A stretch of 53,009 nucleotides of DNA from NCBI GenBank assembly GCA_016927235.1, contig JAFGNB010000163.1, forward strand, positions 1 through 53,009, read 5' to 3'. This DNA is from Chitinispirillaceae bacterium. GTDB taxonomy: Bacteria > Fibrobacterota > Chitinivibrionia > Chitinivibrionales > Chitinispirillaceae. Below the pieces are notes generated by a model. That model saw nothing but the letters and a program-made list of their open reading frames with translations, had not been told where the DNA came from and did no database searches. The position numbers and the translations under genes are program-made. Position 1 is the stretch's first letter. Every line of letters starts with the position of its first letter. Below, one piece after another: positions 17,752 to 26,600 of the stretch.

Positions 17752-18756
17752 TCATGGAATCCTCCTGAATCGCGTATGCTGGAGGAGCAGTTCGGCCGTC
17801 AGGAGCAAAAAACCCGCCCAGAGCCAGGGATAAAACTTCTCCTCGAACGACGTATAGATGGTGGTCTTTATCTCGGTTTTTTCCATGGTATCGATCTGGC
17901 GGTAAATCTCGGCGAGCTTTTCGGCGCTCTGGGCACGGAAAAAGGTGCCGCCGGTCATCTGGGCGATCTCCTGCAGTGTTTTTTCGTCGAGGTCGGAATC
18001 CATCATCTGCACCTGCCGCTTTGTCTCCCCGGTAAAGGGATTCCTCACCGTTACCGGCATGGGGACCCTGCCCTCTTTTCCCACGCCGATCGTATGGACT
18101 TTCAACCCGAGTTCCGCGGCGGCTTTAGCGGCGGTGAGCGGAGGGATGTCGCCCGCATTGTTGGCGCCGTCGGTAAGCAGGACGATTACCCTGCTTTTCG
18201 CCGGTGATTCCTTGAGACGGTTCGCGGCGGTGGCGAGCGCCGTGCCGATCGCCGTCTGATAACTGAAGTCGGTAAAGGCGATATCGTCAATGAACCGGTC
18301 GAGCACATTGTAATCGAGGGTGAGCGGACATTTGGTGAAACTGCGCGCACCGAAGACGACCAGTCCGATCCGGTCGGATGAACGCTTGCGGAGGAAATCC
18401 CGCATGGTTTTTTTCGCGACGGCCAGGCGATTATCGGGCTGGAAATCGAGAGCGCGCATGCTCTCGCTTATGTCAAGCACCATCATGATGTCCACCCCTT
18501 CGGTGGAAACCTCCTCGTCGGAATGCCCCCGTTGCGGGCGGGCGAGCGCGACCACGAGGAGCCCGAAGCCCAGAAGTCTAAGAAACGGGAGCAGATGCCG
18601 GGCGCGTATGAAAAGCGAGGGAGGGGCTGTTTTGACCGCGACGAGGGAGGAAAAACGGATCGCCGGCCTGAAGCGCCGTTCGCGGCGGAGGTAGACAAGA
18701 ATCATCGGAACCCACAGGATAAGCAGAAGGAGGATCCAGGGGTCTTTGAACCTCAT
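17752..18756 (-). CDS. batA: BatA-like von Willebrand factor A membrane protein
   Basis: The protein has 334 residues: transmembrane helices at about 6-22 and 57-72, VWA domain (about 87-275), and a C-terminal helix (about 308-328). The MIDAS motif DISES (D95, S97, S99), GTALATA and LTDGANNAGD are complete. It also has DRIGLVVFGARSFTKCPLTLDY. AAAGGAG lies 7 nt before the ATG, and the start overlaps the previous stop by 4 bp. It pairs with batB directly downstream. Confidence 0.92.
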   Translation of the reverse strand: MRFKDPWILLLLILWVPMILVYLRRERRFRPAIRFSSLVAVKTAPPSLFIRARHLLPFLRLLGFGLLVVALARPQRGHSDEEVSTEGVDIMMVLDISESMRALDFQPDNRLAVAKKTMRDFLRKRSSDRIGLVVFGARSFTKCPLTLDYNVLDRFIDDIAFTDFSYQTAIGTALATAANRLKESPAKSRVIVLLTDGANNAGDIPPLTAAKAAAELGLKVHTIGVGKEGRVPMPVTVRNPFTGETKRQVQMMDSDLDEKTLQEIAQMTGGTFFRAQSAEKLAEIYRQIDTMEKTEIKTTIYTSFEEKFYPWLWAGFLLLTAELLLQHTRFRRIP

Positions 18757-19769
18757 GTCCGCGCTCCTTTTACCGTCGTGCCGGCTGCACCTGTTGCGTG
18801 CCGGTCGTTTGTTGCAGGCCGCTTTTCCGCGGCACCCGGCGTTTGAGCACCCGGTTCGATCGGTTTTGTTGCATCCAGGAAATCACGTACCTCACGTTCA
18901 AAGCGGTCGAGAGTCGGCGTATCGGGTATCCGGCGGGCGAACTTCACCGGATCGGCGGTGCGGAAAAACCATTCGATCGTTGCACGCAGTTTCTTCGGCA
19001 GATCCGCGGCGCCGCTCCAGGCGACCATCTCTTCGGTGGTGTATTCCACGGCATTGCACGCGAAGCGCCGGCCGATGTACCTCTTAAAAATTTCTGAGAG
19101 TTCGAACACATACTCCCTGACAAGCCCGCGTTGAAGATATTTCTTTACGCCGAGGTTTGCAAGCGCTTCGATCGCCTCCTCGTAGGGGGGGACCGGGGGC
19201 GGAGGGGGCGGCGTTTTTCGAAGGCGCCGGTTGAGCCAGATACCGCCGAAGGTTGCAACGCCGGCAATACCCAGCATGGCGATCAGCCACAGCCACCACT
19301 TCGGTGCCTTCCCGGCGGAAAGCGGCGGTTTGAGCCCTATGATATCGACCGTGTCGCTCGGCAGGACCGATATAATCTGAAGCGGTATCGCTTCGGTAAG
19401 CAGCGTGTCGACGCCGCCGTCCTTTTCTATGACAAAAGAGAGCTCCGGGATCGTACACGGCTCGGGGGTATAGGAGGTGATGATATATTCATAGGCGCAG
19501 CTGTCCGATTTTTCCCGTTCGGTGGTATGCCGATTCCACTCCTTGACGGAAAGAGCGCCGAAATCGGCTTCGGGGGCGGGAGGCGTCACGGTCGCCCCCT
19601 TCGCGACAACCGCGCTCACCGTGAACCGTACCCGGTCGCCCACGGAAAATTTCCGGGTGCTGATCGAGGTGGTGAGGATGGAGGCCGGAACCGACACGGC
19701 GCACGCGACGGCAAGCATCAGTGCGGCCTTCGGCAAAATACCCATAAGTAAATATTTCCCCTTATGCAT
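18753..19769 (-). CDS. Bat-operon membrane protein, BatD/DUF4381-like
   Basis: The protein has 338 residues from ATG 19769; ATG 19745, 12 nt after AAGGGG, is an alternative start. It has a signal sequence (about 10-30), an extracytoplasmic beta domain (about 30-155), a transmembrane helix (about 160-178), and a Pro-rich segment (KTPPPPPPVPP). A cytoplasmic helical domain (LQRGLVREYVFELSEIFKRYIGRRF, then EYTTEEMV) resembles the tail of BatD and the DUF4381 proteins found with BatA/B. The C-terminus is a low-complexity tail. It likely takes part in the Bat membrane assembly. Its start overlaps the DUF445 gene by 8 bp. Confidence 0.75.
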   Translation of the reverse strand: MHKGKYLLMGILPKAALMLAVACAVSVPASILTTSISTRKFSVGDRVRFTVSAVVAKGATVTPPAPEADFGALSVKEWNRHTTEREKSDSCAYEYIITSYTPEPCTIPELSFVIEKDGGVDTLLTEAIPLQIISVLPSDTVDIIGLKPPLSAGKAPKWWLWLIAMLGIAGVATFGGIWLNRRLRKTPPPPPPVPPYEEAIEALANLGVKKYLQRGLVREYVFELSEIFKRYIGRRFACNAVEYTTEEMVAWSGAADLPKKLRATIEWFFRTADPVKFARRIPDTPTLDRFEREVRDFLDATKPIEPGAQTPGAAEKRPATNDRHATGAAGTTVKGART

Positions 19770-20376
19770 ACAATTTTCCGACGACGATGATCGCCAACTG
19801 GACGAGGCCGACGATAAAACCAAGGACTCCGCCGAACACCTCGATCGCCTTGAGCTCTTTTGCCGCGATGGCGTAAATGATCGATTCGAGCCGGATCAAG
19901 TCGAACCCGTCGATCTTTTTCCTGATAATGGTACGGAAATCGATCTTCTTTTCGACCGATTCAAACAGTGAGTCGATCAGGCCGGGAATCTCCTTCTGCA
20001 GTTCATCCATCAACATGTCGGTCAGCCTGCCCGAGATTTCAGGCGTCATGAAAAGGGACAACAACGTATTCGCGGCAAACTTTTCTTCAATAAAATCTTC
20101 AATCCGTTTCTTGATAACGCGACCCGTCTGGAGGTGAAAATCATCCGATTGCAGTATCGCACGGATGTCCCGATGCGAAATCAGTTCCTTCTCAATCGTC
20201 TCGGCGATCTTTATTGCCAGGTCTGTTTGGCGCTTTGGAATAAGCCCTATAAACCGGATAAAGAAAAACCGGACCTCTTTACGCGGTCTGAAAATCATTT
20301 TTACCGCAATGTAATTCGTGATCCAGCCGATCAGCGCCGTAATGACCGGTATCGAGCAGTAAATCAGAATGTACAT
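19762..20376 (-). CDS. DUF445-family membrane protein
   Basis: The protein has 204 residues: an N-terminal transmembrane helix (about 3-23) running into ITNYIAVKMIFRPRKEV, the diagnostic DUF445 start, then IPKRQTDLAIKIAETIEKELIS, amphipathic helices, and a C-terminal hydrophobic helix (about 183-203). The function of the family is unknown. It is short relative to many members (about 380 residues), like the YheB-type halves. It is the first gene of the Bat operon, with a promoter at 20403-20431. There is no Shine-Dalgarno sequence before ATG 20376. Confidence 0.82.
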   Translation of the reverse strand: MYILIYCSIPVITALIGWITNYIAVKMIFRPRKEVRFFFIRFIGLIPKRQTDLAIKIAETIEKELISHRDIRAILQSDDFHLQTGRVIKKRIEDFIEEKFAANTLLSLFMTPEISGRLTDMLMDELQKEIPGLIDSLFESVEKKIDFRTIIRKKIDGFDLIRLESIIYAIAAKELKAIEVFGGVLGFIVGLVQLAIIVVGKLYA

Positions 20377-20402
20377 GGGAAGTAAGTACGATCAGGTTGT
20401 TT

Positions 20403-20431
20403 ATTTTATTGAAAAAGGTCAGTCGGGTTAA
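20403..20431 (-). promoter_or_regulatory. Putative promoter of the Bat operon
   Basis: On the minus strand: TTAACC (20431-20426), a 17 bp spacer, TAAAAT (20408-20403), then 26 nt to the DUF445 start. Confidence 0.5.
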
Positions 20432-20618
20432 CGACGTATATTTTTTCCGGTTTTCGAAAGGCGCTCGAAGTATATGATGGAAAAATTATTGCATTTCTAT
20501 CGATTGAGGTTAGAAAAATAAACAATTTCAACCTTTTTTACAATATTTTCGAGCTTCCGTATAGGCGGTTCACTGAAGCGGAATTATTTTTATTTCCTCC
20601 CCCCAAAAAGGGAAAGAG

Positions 20619-20662
20619 GCATTGCGGTACATTGCGCAGAACTCTCTTCGCATCCGCAATGC
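20619..20662 (+). repeat. Inverted repeat in the leader of the orphan envelope gene
   Basis: GCATTGCGG (20619-20627) and CCGCAATGC (20654-20662) are perfect complements, 26 nt apart. The right arm ends 2 nt before the GGAG ribosome site (20665-20668). A second CATTGCG copy (20630-20636) could pair with the right arm instead. Confidence 0.6.
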
Positions 20663-20672
20663 GTGGAGCTGA

Positions 20673-21551
20673 ATGAAAGTGAAACGATTTTCAATTACTG
20701 CAGCAGTGGTGATGTTTTTCCCGCCGATCGTTCTGGCGAATACCGGATGGGATCGGCTTTGCACCGGTTTTTCATTCCTGTCCGAAGCCAGTTTCGACAG
20801 TGATTTCCGGCTTTTCGCCTTTCAAAAGAATGACGATTTCCGCGATAAATACTCCTGCGAAATGAATATGAATATCGATCTTGCACTTATAGGGATCCAA
20901 GAGCGGTTTTTTGGGATGTCCAGAGCGGAAATCAGGGGCGGATGCGGTGAATCCTATAGCGGGATGGTGTTTCACCCCTACGATATATCTTTCGGGCTTA
21001 TTCCCACACTCGAATACCGGTTTAAACGGATCCATGTCTCCGCAGGACTGGACCATCGTTGTTTCCATGAGATCGACCGGGATCCTGCGGACCCGATTGT
21101 TTATTGGAATAAAGTTTTTTTTACCCTGAATTCACCGCACCGCAGATTACATCCGTATATCGGACGGTATATCGGGAGCCCTTCATGGAACGGTTTCGAA
21201 CGTTTGATATGGAGTTTTACCTGGGGGTATTATTTGACGAAATTTTTCGGCGTTGTCAAACCGGAAAAACTCATGACCCCCTCCCGCCCCCGCTACCTCC
21301 ATGATTTCCAACTGACGGCCCGCTACGGCCTTGTACGGTGGGGATGGGGGGCGGTAACCATGACCGGCGTTTCGATGATCGGTGTCAAGCACAGCGGCGA
21401 GGGAATCTACTGGGCTCAGGAAACGGGGATGGAGGCGCTTTTTGCGCTTCGCCCCTTCGACTCCTCGCTGTTTGTTAATTATATTTTTGATCAAGGCCGT
21501 TTCAACGGCAAAGACCGTCTGCTGGAATTCGGCGTCAGGGTCGTCAAATAA
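20673..21551 (+). CDS. Putative outer-membrane/envelope protein, unknown family
   Basis: The protein has 292 residues: signal peptide (about 1-22, ending PPIVLA-NTG), then a beta-rich protein with alternating aromatic strands (YRFKRIHVSAGLDHR, LIWSFTWGYYLTKFF, FQLTARYGLVRWGWGAVTMTGVSMIGV, SLFVNYIFDQG, LEFGVRVV). The pattern fits a small outer-membrane beta-barrel. The last residue is Lys rather than the usual Phe. I do not recognise a family. A phosphatase gene follows 59 bp downstream. Confidence 0.65.
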   Translation: MKVKRFSITAAVVMFFPPIVLANTGWDRLCTGFSFLSEASFDSDFRLFAFQKNDDFRDKYSCEMNMNIDLALIGIQERFFGMSRAEIRGGCGESYSGMVFHPYDISFGLIPTLEYRFKRIHVSAGLDHRCFHEIDRDPADPIVYWNKVFFTLNSPHRRLHPYIGRYIGSPSWNGFERLIWSFTWGYYLTKFFGVVKPEKLMTPSRPRYLHDFQLTARYGLVRWGWGAVTMTGVSMIGVKHSGEGIYWAQETGMEALFALRPFDSSLFVNYIFDQGRFNGKDRLLEFGVRVVK

Positions 21552-21610
21552 TCGATGCAAAGCTGACGGAGAGTGTCGCCACTGTTTTTTCACCTCCATA
21601 GGGAGAGCGA

Positions 21611-22090
21611 GTGCCGCTGCATAATTTTTCCTGGGTCATTCCCGGCAAACTTGCAGGAAGCGATCTGCCCGGCGGCGGTTCACCGGCAGTTCGACCGTTA
21701 CGGGATGATCTGGAGTATCTTGCCCGTGAGGGGGTGAGGATCCTGGTGTCGCTGGTGCGACCGAAGGGGCCGATTGGAAAGGTATGTGAATCTTCGGGAA
21801 TGCGGTGGCGCTATTTTCCCATTTCCGATTTCAGTATCCCGGACGGTAACGGACCGTTTTCGAACCTGGTGGAAGAATGCATCCACTCATTCACTTCCGG
21901 TTTCCCCGTCTGCATCCATTGTCAAGCCGGAATCGGACGGACGGGGTTGGTGCTCTCCTGCATTGTGGGCGTATACCTGCGGCTCGACGGCAGAGAGGCG
22001 GTCTCAACGGTGCAGGCGATACGAACTGCGGTGGAGACCGAGGAGCAGCGCCGGTTTGTCGTCTCGTTCCTGAAAGCCTATGAACCCTGA
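21611..22090 (+). CDS. Dual-specificity-type protein phosphatase (cysteine phosphatase)
   Basis: The protein has 159 residues from a GTG start preceded by GGGAG. The P-loop HCQAGIGR (103-110) carries the catalytic Cys104 and Arg110, and RTG follows. The segment YFPISDFSIPDG (about 69-79) supplies the general-acid Asp. The N-terminal LAGSDLPGGG...DLEYLAREGVRILVSL is the usual opening of the Cdc14/PTP-like bacterial group. The substrate may be a phosphoprotein or a small phosphate ester. The stop overlaps the dGTPase start by 11 bp, so the two are translationally coupled. Confidence 0.88.
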   Translation: MPLHNFSWVIPGKLAGSDLPGGGSPAVRPLRDDLEYLAREGVRILVSLVRPKGPIGKVCESSGMRWRYFPISDFSIPDGNGPFSNLVEECIHSFTSGFPVCIHCQAGIGRTGLVLSCIVGVYLRLDGREAVSTVQAIRTAVETEEQRRFVVSFLKAYEP

Positions 22091-23246
22091 ATTCAACATA
22101 CGGTCGTTTCTTCTCGCCGATGAAGAGAAGCTGAACCCTTTTGCCAAGAAGAGCAGCGAGTCGCTCGGCCGGCGTTTTCCCATGAAGCGCGATCCGTTCA
22201 GGCTTGAATTCGCCCGCGACGAGACCCGTATCCTGCACTCGCCGCCGTTCCGCCGGCTCAAGCATAAAACGCAGGTTTTCCTCTCCCCGCATAACGACCA
22301 TATCTGCACCCGCATGGAGCATGTTCTTCACGTGTCGAGCATCGCGTCGGTGATCGGCCGCTGCCTCAATCTCAACATCGACCTGATCAACGCAATCGCC
22401 AAGGGGCACGATCTCGGACACCCTCCCTTCGGACATGCCGGTGAGCGGGTGCTTGATGATCTGCTCCGCAAACGGGGAGTGGACGAAGGATTCAAGCACG
22501 AGGTGCACGGTCTGCGCGTCGTCGACAAGCTCACCAACTACGGAGCGGGACTGAATCTGACCTATGAGGTGCGCGACGGCATCATCACTCACTGCGGGGA
22601 GCGGTTTGAGCGCGTCGTACGGCCCGACCGCGGCCGCGACCTGCTGCAGCTCGAAGGGATCATCGACCGGTGTTACTACCCGTCGACGCTCGAAGGGTGC
22701 CTTGTACGCCTTGTCGACCGTATCGCCTACCTTGGCCGCGATCTCGAAGACGCCGTCAAGGCGGCGCTCATCAGAAAAAGCGACATCCCGGCGGAGATCG
22801 TTAAAAATCTCGGCGCGGAAAACGGCAAGATCATCGGCTGCTTCGTCAACGATACCATCGCGTCGAGTGTGGGCAGGGACGCGATCGCAATGAGTGAAGA
22901 GGTTTTCACCCGGATGAACATGCTCAAGGATTTCAATTACCGGCATATTTATCTGCATCCCGAAGTGGAACGAAAAAGCCGTAAAGCGGCGGGCATCATT
23001 GCGATTCTGTTCGGGGAACTGGAAAAGATACTCGAGCAGTCGCAGCGCGGCGAAGATAACGGTTACGTTTCGGCGCTGGTGCGCGAAGCGCCGTTGACGG
23101 AAACTTTTTTCCATTTTATTAAAAACACCAATTACAACGCCGCCACCCCGTCGTGGCGTATGGTGACCGATTATATCGCGGGAATGACCGACCTTTTCGC
23201 CGAGCGAACGTTCATGCAGCTTTTTATGCCGTCATCGGTGATTTGA
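22080..23246 (+). CDS. dgt: Deoxyguanosinetriphosphate triphosphohydrolase-like protein
   Basis: The protein has 388 residues. It belongs to the HD-domain dNTPase family that splits dNTP to deoxynucleoside and triphosphate. Motifs: DETRILHSPPFRRLKHKTQVF, TRMEHVLHVSSIA (H81), the catalytic HD pair H110-D111 in GHDLGHPPFGHAGE, FKHEVHGLRVV, and ITHCGE. It matches the shorter dgt-like class 2/3 proteins rather than E. coli Dgt (505 aa). It is coupled to the upstream phosphatase. The substrate range (dGTP alone or all dNTPs) cannot be judged. Confidence 0.9.
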   Translation: MNPEFNIRSFLLADEEKLNPFAKKSSESLGRRFPMKRDPFRLEFARDETRILHSPPFRRLKHKTQVFLSPHNDHICTRMEHVLHVSSIASVIGRCLNLNIDLINAIAKGHDLGHPPFGHAGERVLDDLLRKRGVDEGFKHEVHGLRVVDKLTNYGAGLNLTYEVRDGIITHCGERFERVVRPDRGRDLLQLEGIIDRCYYPSTLEGCLVRLVDRIAYLGRDLEDAVKAALIRKSDIPAEIVKNLGAENGKIIGCFVNDTIASSVGRDAIAMSEEVFTRMNMLKDFNYRHIYLHPEVERKSRKAAGIIAILFGELEKILEQSQRGEDNGYVSALVREAPLTETFFHFIKNTNYNAATPSWRMVTDYIAGMTDLFAERTFMQLFMPSSVI

Positions 23247-23286
23247 CGGTCCGTTACGTCACCGGTCTGTTGGCCAGGAGAGCACA

Positions 23287-23556
23287 ATGTACCGACACCA
23301 CTCCCGAAGACGCCACGCCCCCAAACCGCTCAAGGAGAAGTTTTTTCACGACCTTTTCGAAACCGTGTGGGGGCCTCCGCATGAATCGTGTCCGAAGTGC
23401 AAGGGTGAGAAGACCGAATATTACGACCCCTTTTTTTTTGCTCCGTTGCGCACACTGTTGGGAAAAAGACGGATCAAATGCAGTGAGTGCGGTTTTATCT
23501 GGCGGCCTTCCCGGACACGACGTTCACTCTTGAGAAGATTTAATCAGTCGATGTGA
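23287..23556 (+). CDS. Small zinc-ribbon protein, unknown function
   Basis: The protein has 89 residues with AGGAG 6 nt before the ATG. Two CxxC knuckles (CPKC at 35-38 and CSEC at 65-68) are separated by 26 residues, forming a rubredoxin-like zinc ribbon. Both ends are rich in Arg and His (MYRHHSRRRH, RPSRTRRSLLRR), which suggests nucleic-acid or ribosome binding. It is 40 bp downstream of dgt in the same direction. I do not recognise a named family. Confidence 0.65.
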   Translation: MYRHHSRRRHAPKPLKEKFFHDLFETVWGPPHESCPKCKGEKTEYYDPFFFAPLRTLLGKRRIKCSECGFIWRPSRTRRSLLRRFNQSM

Positions 23557-23693
23557 GCGGAATCTGTTGAAAAAGAGTTCAACGAAATTCTGTTGTAACG
23601 GCACTTTTCAATGTTCCAAACACTATTTTATGCATATATTTCTTATATTATAAGTAAAATAGCTACTACAGGGGATTTCAACAGGGAGAATAT
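23557..23693. other. AT-rich leader before the M6 protease gene
   Basis: 137 bp with a small hairpin (GTTGAA 23566-23571 / TTCAAC 23578-23583) and a very AT-rich segment (23625-23655, several TATAAT-like words). A promoter is likely here, but no -35/-10 pair stands out. Confidence 0.35.
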
Positions 23694-26600
23694 GTGAAAA
23701 GAATTCATTGCTCGGCATTGAGGTTCGTGTTCCCGATCATCACGAATCTCGTTTTATACCTGGCTGCCGCTCCGCATAATGGTGATCTGTTCGAGTTGAG
23801 TCAACCCGACGGCTCGACGGTCCCGGTGCTCGTATGGGGTGATGAATTTTATCAGCGTGTCGAGACTCCCGACGGGTACACGCTCGTCCGCAACAAAGAG
23901 ACGGGGTGGATCTGTTACGCCGAGCTCGCTCCCGACTCCTCGGAACTTATTCCAACCGACCGTATCTACCAACCGGGCAAAGGATTATCGAAATCGCTGA
24001 ACACTCCCGGCACTCCGGAAAAAGAACTGCCGCAGCACCTCAAGCTTCGGAGAAGCTCCCGTTTGCGGAAGCATACGGAAATACGGCAACGCCTTCTCGG
24101 CAGCGACGATGAAGCCGGGGGGCCAACCCTTCTCCCCTCCCCGCCTTCCACAGGGGACGATTCCCCGTCGATACTGCCGCTCCAGGGAGTCAAACCGATA
24201 GTCGGCAGTTTTACCGGTCTTACGGTAGTGATCGATTTTTCCGACCAACAGGCAACCGTTCCGATTGATTCAATAAGGGATTTCACCAATAAACGTGATT
24301 ATACCGGTTTTAGAAACAATGGATCGGTGCGGGATTTTTACTTCGATGTTTCCGGCGGGAAGGTCGATTATCAGAATACCGTCGTCGGGTACTATCGCGC
24401 AAAAAATGCGAAGTCTTACTATGACAGCCGTAGCGCATCGTTCGGGACCCGTGCTCAGGAATTGATTCTTGAAGCCCTCCAATGGCTTAAAAATGACGGC
24501 TTCGATTTTTCAACGCTTTCGACCTATACTTCTTCATCAGATGCAACACGGAAGAAAATCAGGGCGATAAATATTTTGTATGCCGGTTCTCCGTCGCAGG
24601 GATGGTCAGAAGGCTTATGGCCGCATATGAGCAGGCTGAGTATCAGAGAATCATATAATGGGGTTTATATCGATAAATATCAGATATCCAATATCGGATC
24701 GTCGCTCAAACTTGGCACCTTCTGCCATGAAAACGGCCACATGCTTTTTAACTGGCCCGATCTTTACGATTACGGCGGGGAATCCGGCGGGGTGGGGGTA
24801 TACTGCCTCATGTGCAATACGGGAACGACCAATCCTATACCACCCTGTGCGTACCTGCGTGATTTGGCAGGCTGGGACGCGGTTACCGATATTACCGATC
24901 TGGCTCAGGGAACCGTTCTGACGCAGCTTCCGGCGAATATCAGCACCACCTTTATGTTCCGGAACAAATCCAATGCGAATGAAATGTTCTATATCGAAGC
25001 CAGACGTCGCATCGGCCGGTTTAAAACGCTTCCGGATTCCGGTTTTATGATATGGCATGTGGACCGGAACGGTTCGAACGATGATGAACAGGGTACCGCC
25101 ACGCGCCATTATCTGGTTTCGCTCGAGCAGGCGGACAATGCTTTCCAACTGGAAAAGAGCATCAACAGCGGAAAGGCAGGCGACCTTTTCCGCAAAGGCT
25201 ACAAAGACCGTTTCAGCGATACCACCAAACCCGACGCCCACTGGTGGAGCGGCTCGAATTCGGGTATGAAAATATTCAACATGAGCGGAGTCGCCGATAC
25301 CATGAGCTTCAGCATCGGGGAAATCGGCGGGACAACCCATACCATCATCGCCTCGGCAGGCGAGCACGGAAGCATCAATCCTTCGGGGAAAATCTCGGCA
25401 GTGGCAGGGAGCTCGCTTAATTTCGCGGTAAAGCCCGACAGCGGCTACCAGATCGACGCGATTACGATTGACGGGGCTTCGGCAGCCCTCGTCGATACGG
25501 TGCATCTGGAAAATATTAGCGGCGATCACAACATTTCGGTGGTTTTCGGAATCAAGGGGGCGCTTGGAATCATTTCCCCGCAAAAGGGGGATGTTTTTTA
25601 CGCGGGAGATACGACATCGATCAAATGGCGCACGCGCGGGGTGACGGTGGAAGGGATTGATGTGTCGTACAGCATCGACGGAGGAAAGTCGTTCACGGTG
25701 ATCAAATCCGGTATCAGCTCGGCCGACTCGGTTCTCCTGTGGGCGGTCCCGCTCGTCCAGAGCGACAGCTGCATGATAAAGGTCGCCGATATTGACGGGA
25801 ATCCCGCGGCGAGCTCGGGGATGTTCTTTATCAAGAAAAAACCGTCGATTGCGGTCGCCGCCGCTCAGATCACGCTCACCGTCGAGCAGGGAAAGAGCGT
25901 GCAGCAGACCTTTTCGATTGAAAACAAGGGGACCGGCGACCTTCGCGTTACCGCTACCACCACCCGGCAGATCGATAAAGTCCTGATCAACGAGATTGCC
26001 GTCGGTTCGTCGCCGGTGCCCGACGCCATCGAACTTTTTAATACCGGCGTCGATATCGATCTGAGCGGCTGGCAACTGCTTTGGGACGACAATAATTCGA
26101 CGTCGGGAAGCTACACCTTTCCGAAAGGATTTATCTTCAAAGGGGGAACGGCGTTTCTGATCACCGACGATATGAGTGATACGGGCGCTGTTTCTGCATA
26201 TATCGGATTGAATGTCCAATGGCTCATCAGTAACACGTTCATTCTTGCGGTGACGCTTCTCGACGCCACGGGCCTGGGAGTTGATTTTGTAAAATCAACC
26301 AGCAGCCCTGTCGTAGCGCCGGAGGGAACGCAGTGGAGGGGAAACGGCGTCGAATTGAGCAAGGCGTATATCGCCCGTGTCGGATTCAATGATCAGGATT
26401 CGGCGTCCGACTGGGTGTGCACCGACGAGGGATCCCTCAAGCGTAACAATGCCACACAGCAGGTGTCGACGGTCCCGCCGCTGATGGCGGCGACGCCGCT
26501 GGCCGCAGCCGTTGCGGGCGGCGGTACGGCGGCCTTGACCCTCACTCTTGACGCGACCGCTATGGAAGCGGGCAGTTATACCGATACGCTGGTTATCTAC

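Larger units (their letters stand above)
20377..20672. other. Divergent intergenic region
   Basis: 296 AT-rich bases between the Bat operon and the orphan barrel-like gene. It holds the putative Bat promoter and a 9 bp inverted repeat next to the downstream start. I see no gene and no convincing plus-strand promoter. Confidence 0.6.

Noticed and set aside
21891-23114. A 407-codon open frame antisense to the dGTPase gene
   Set aside because: It follows from the codon bias of the real gene on the other strand and has no recognisable motif, ribosome site or promoter.
20673-23556. Phosphatase plus dNTPase as a phage-defence island
   Set aside because: No toxin, nuclease, helicase, reverse transcriptase or mobile element is adjacent, and both genes are common housekeeping families.
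24651-26219. A 522-codon open frame antisense to the M6 protease gene
   Set aside because: The plus-strand frame has an obvious zinc protease, while this frame has no domain-like pattern.
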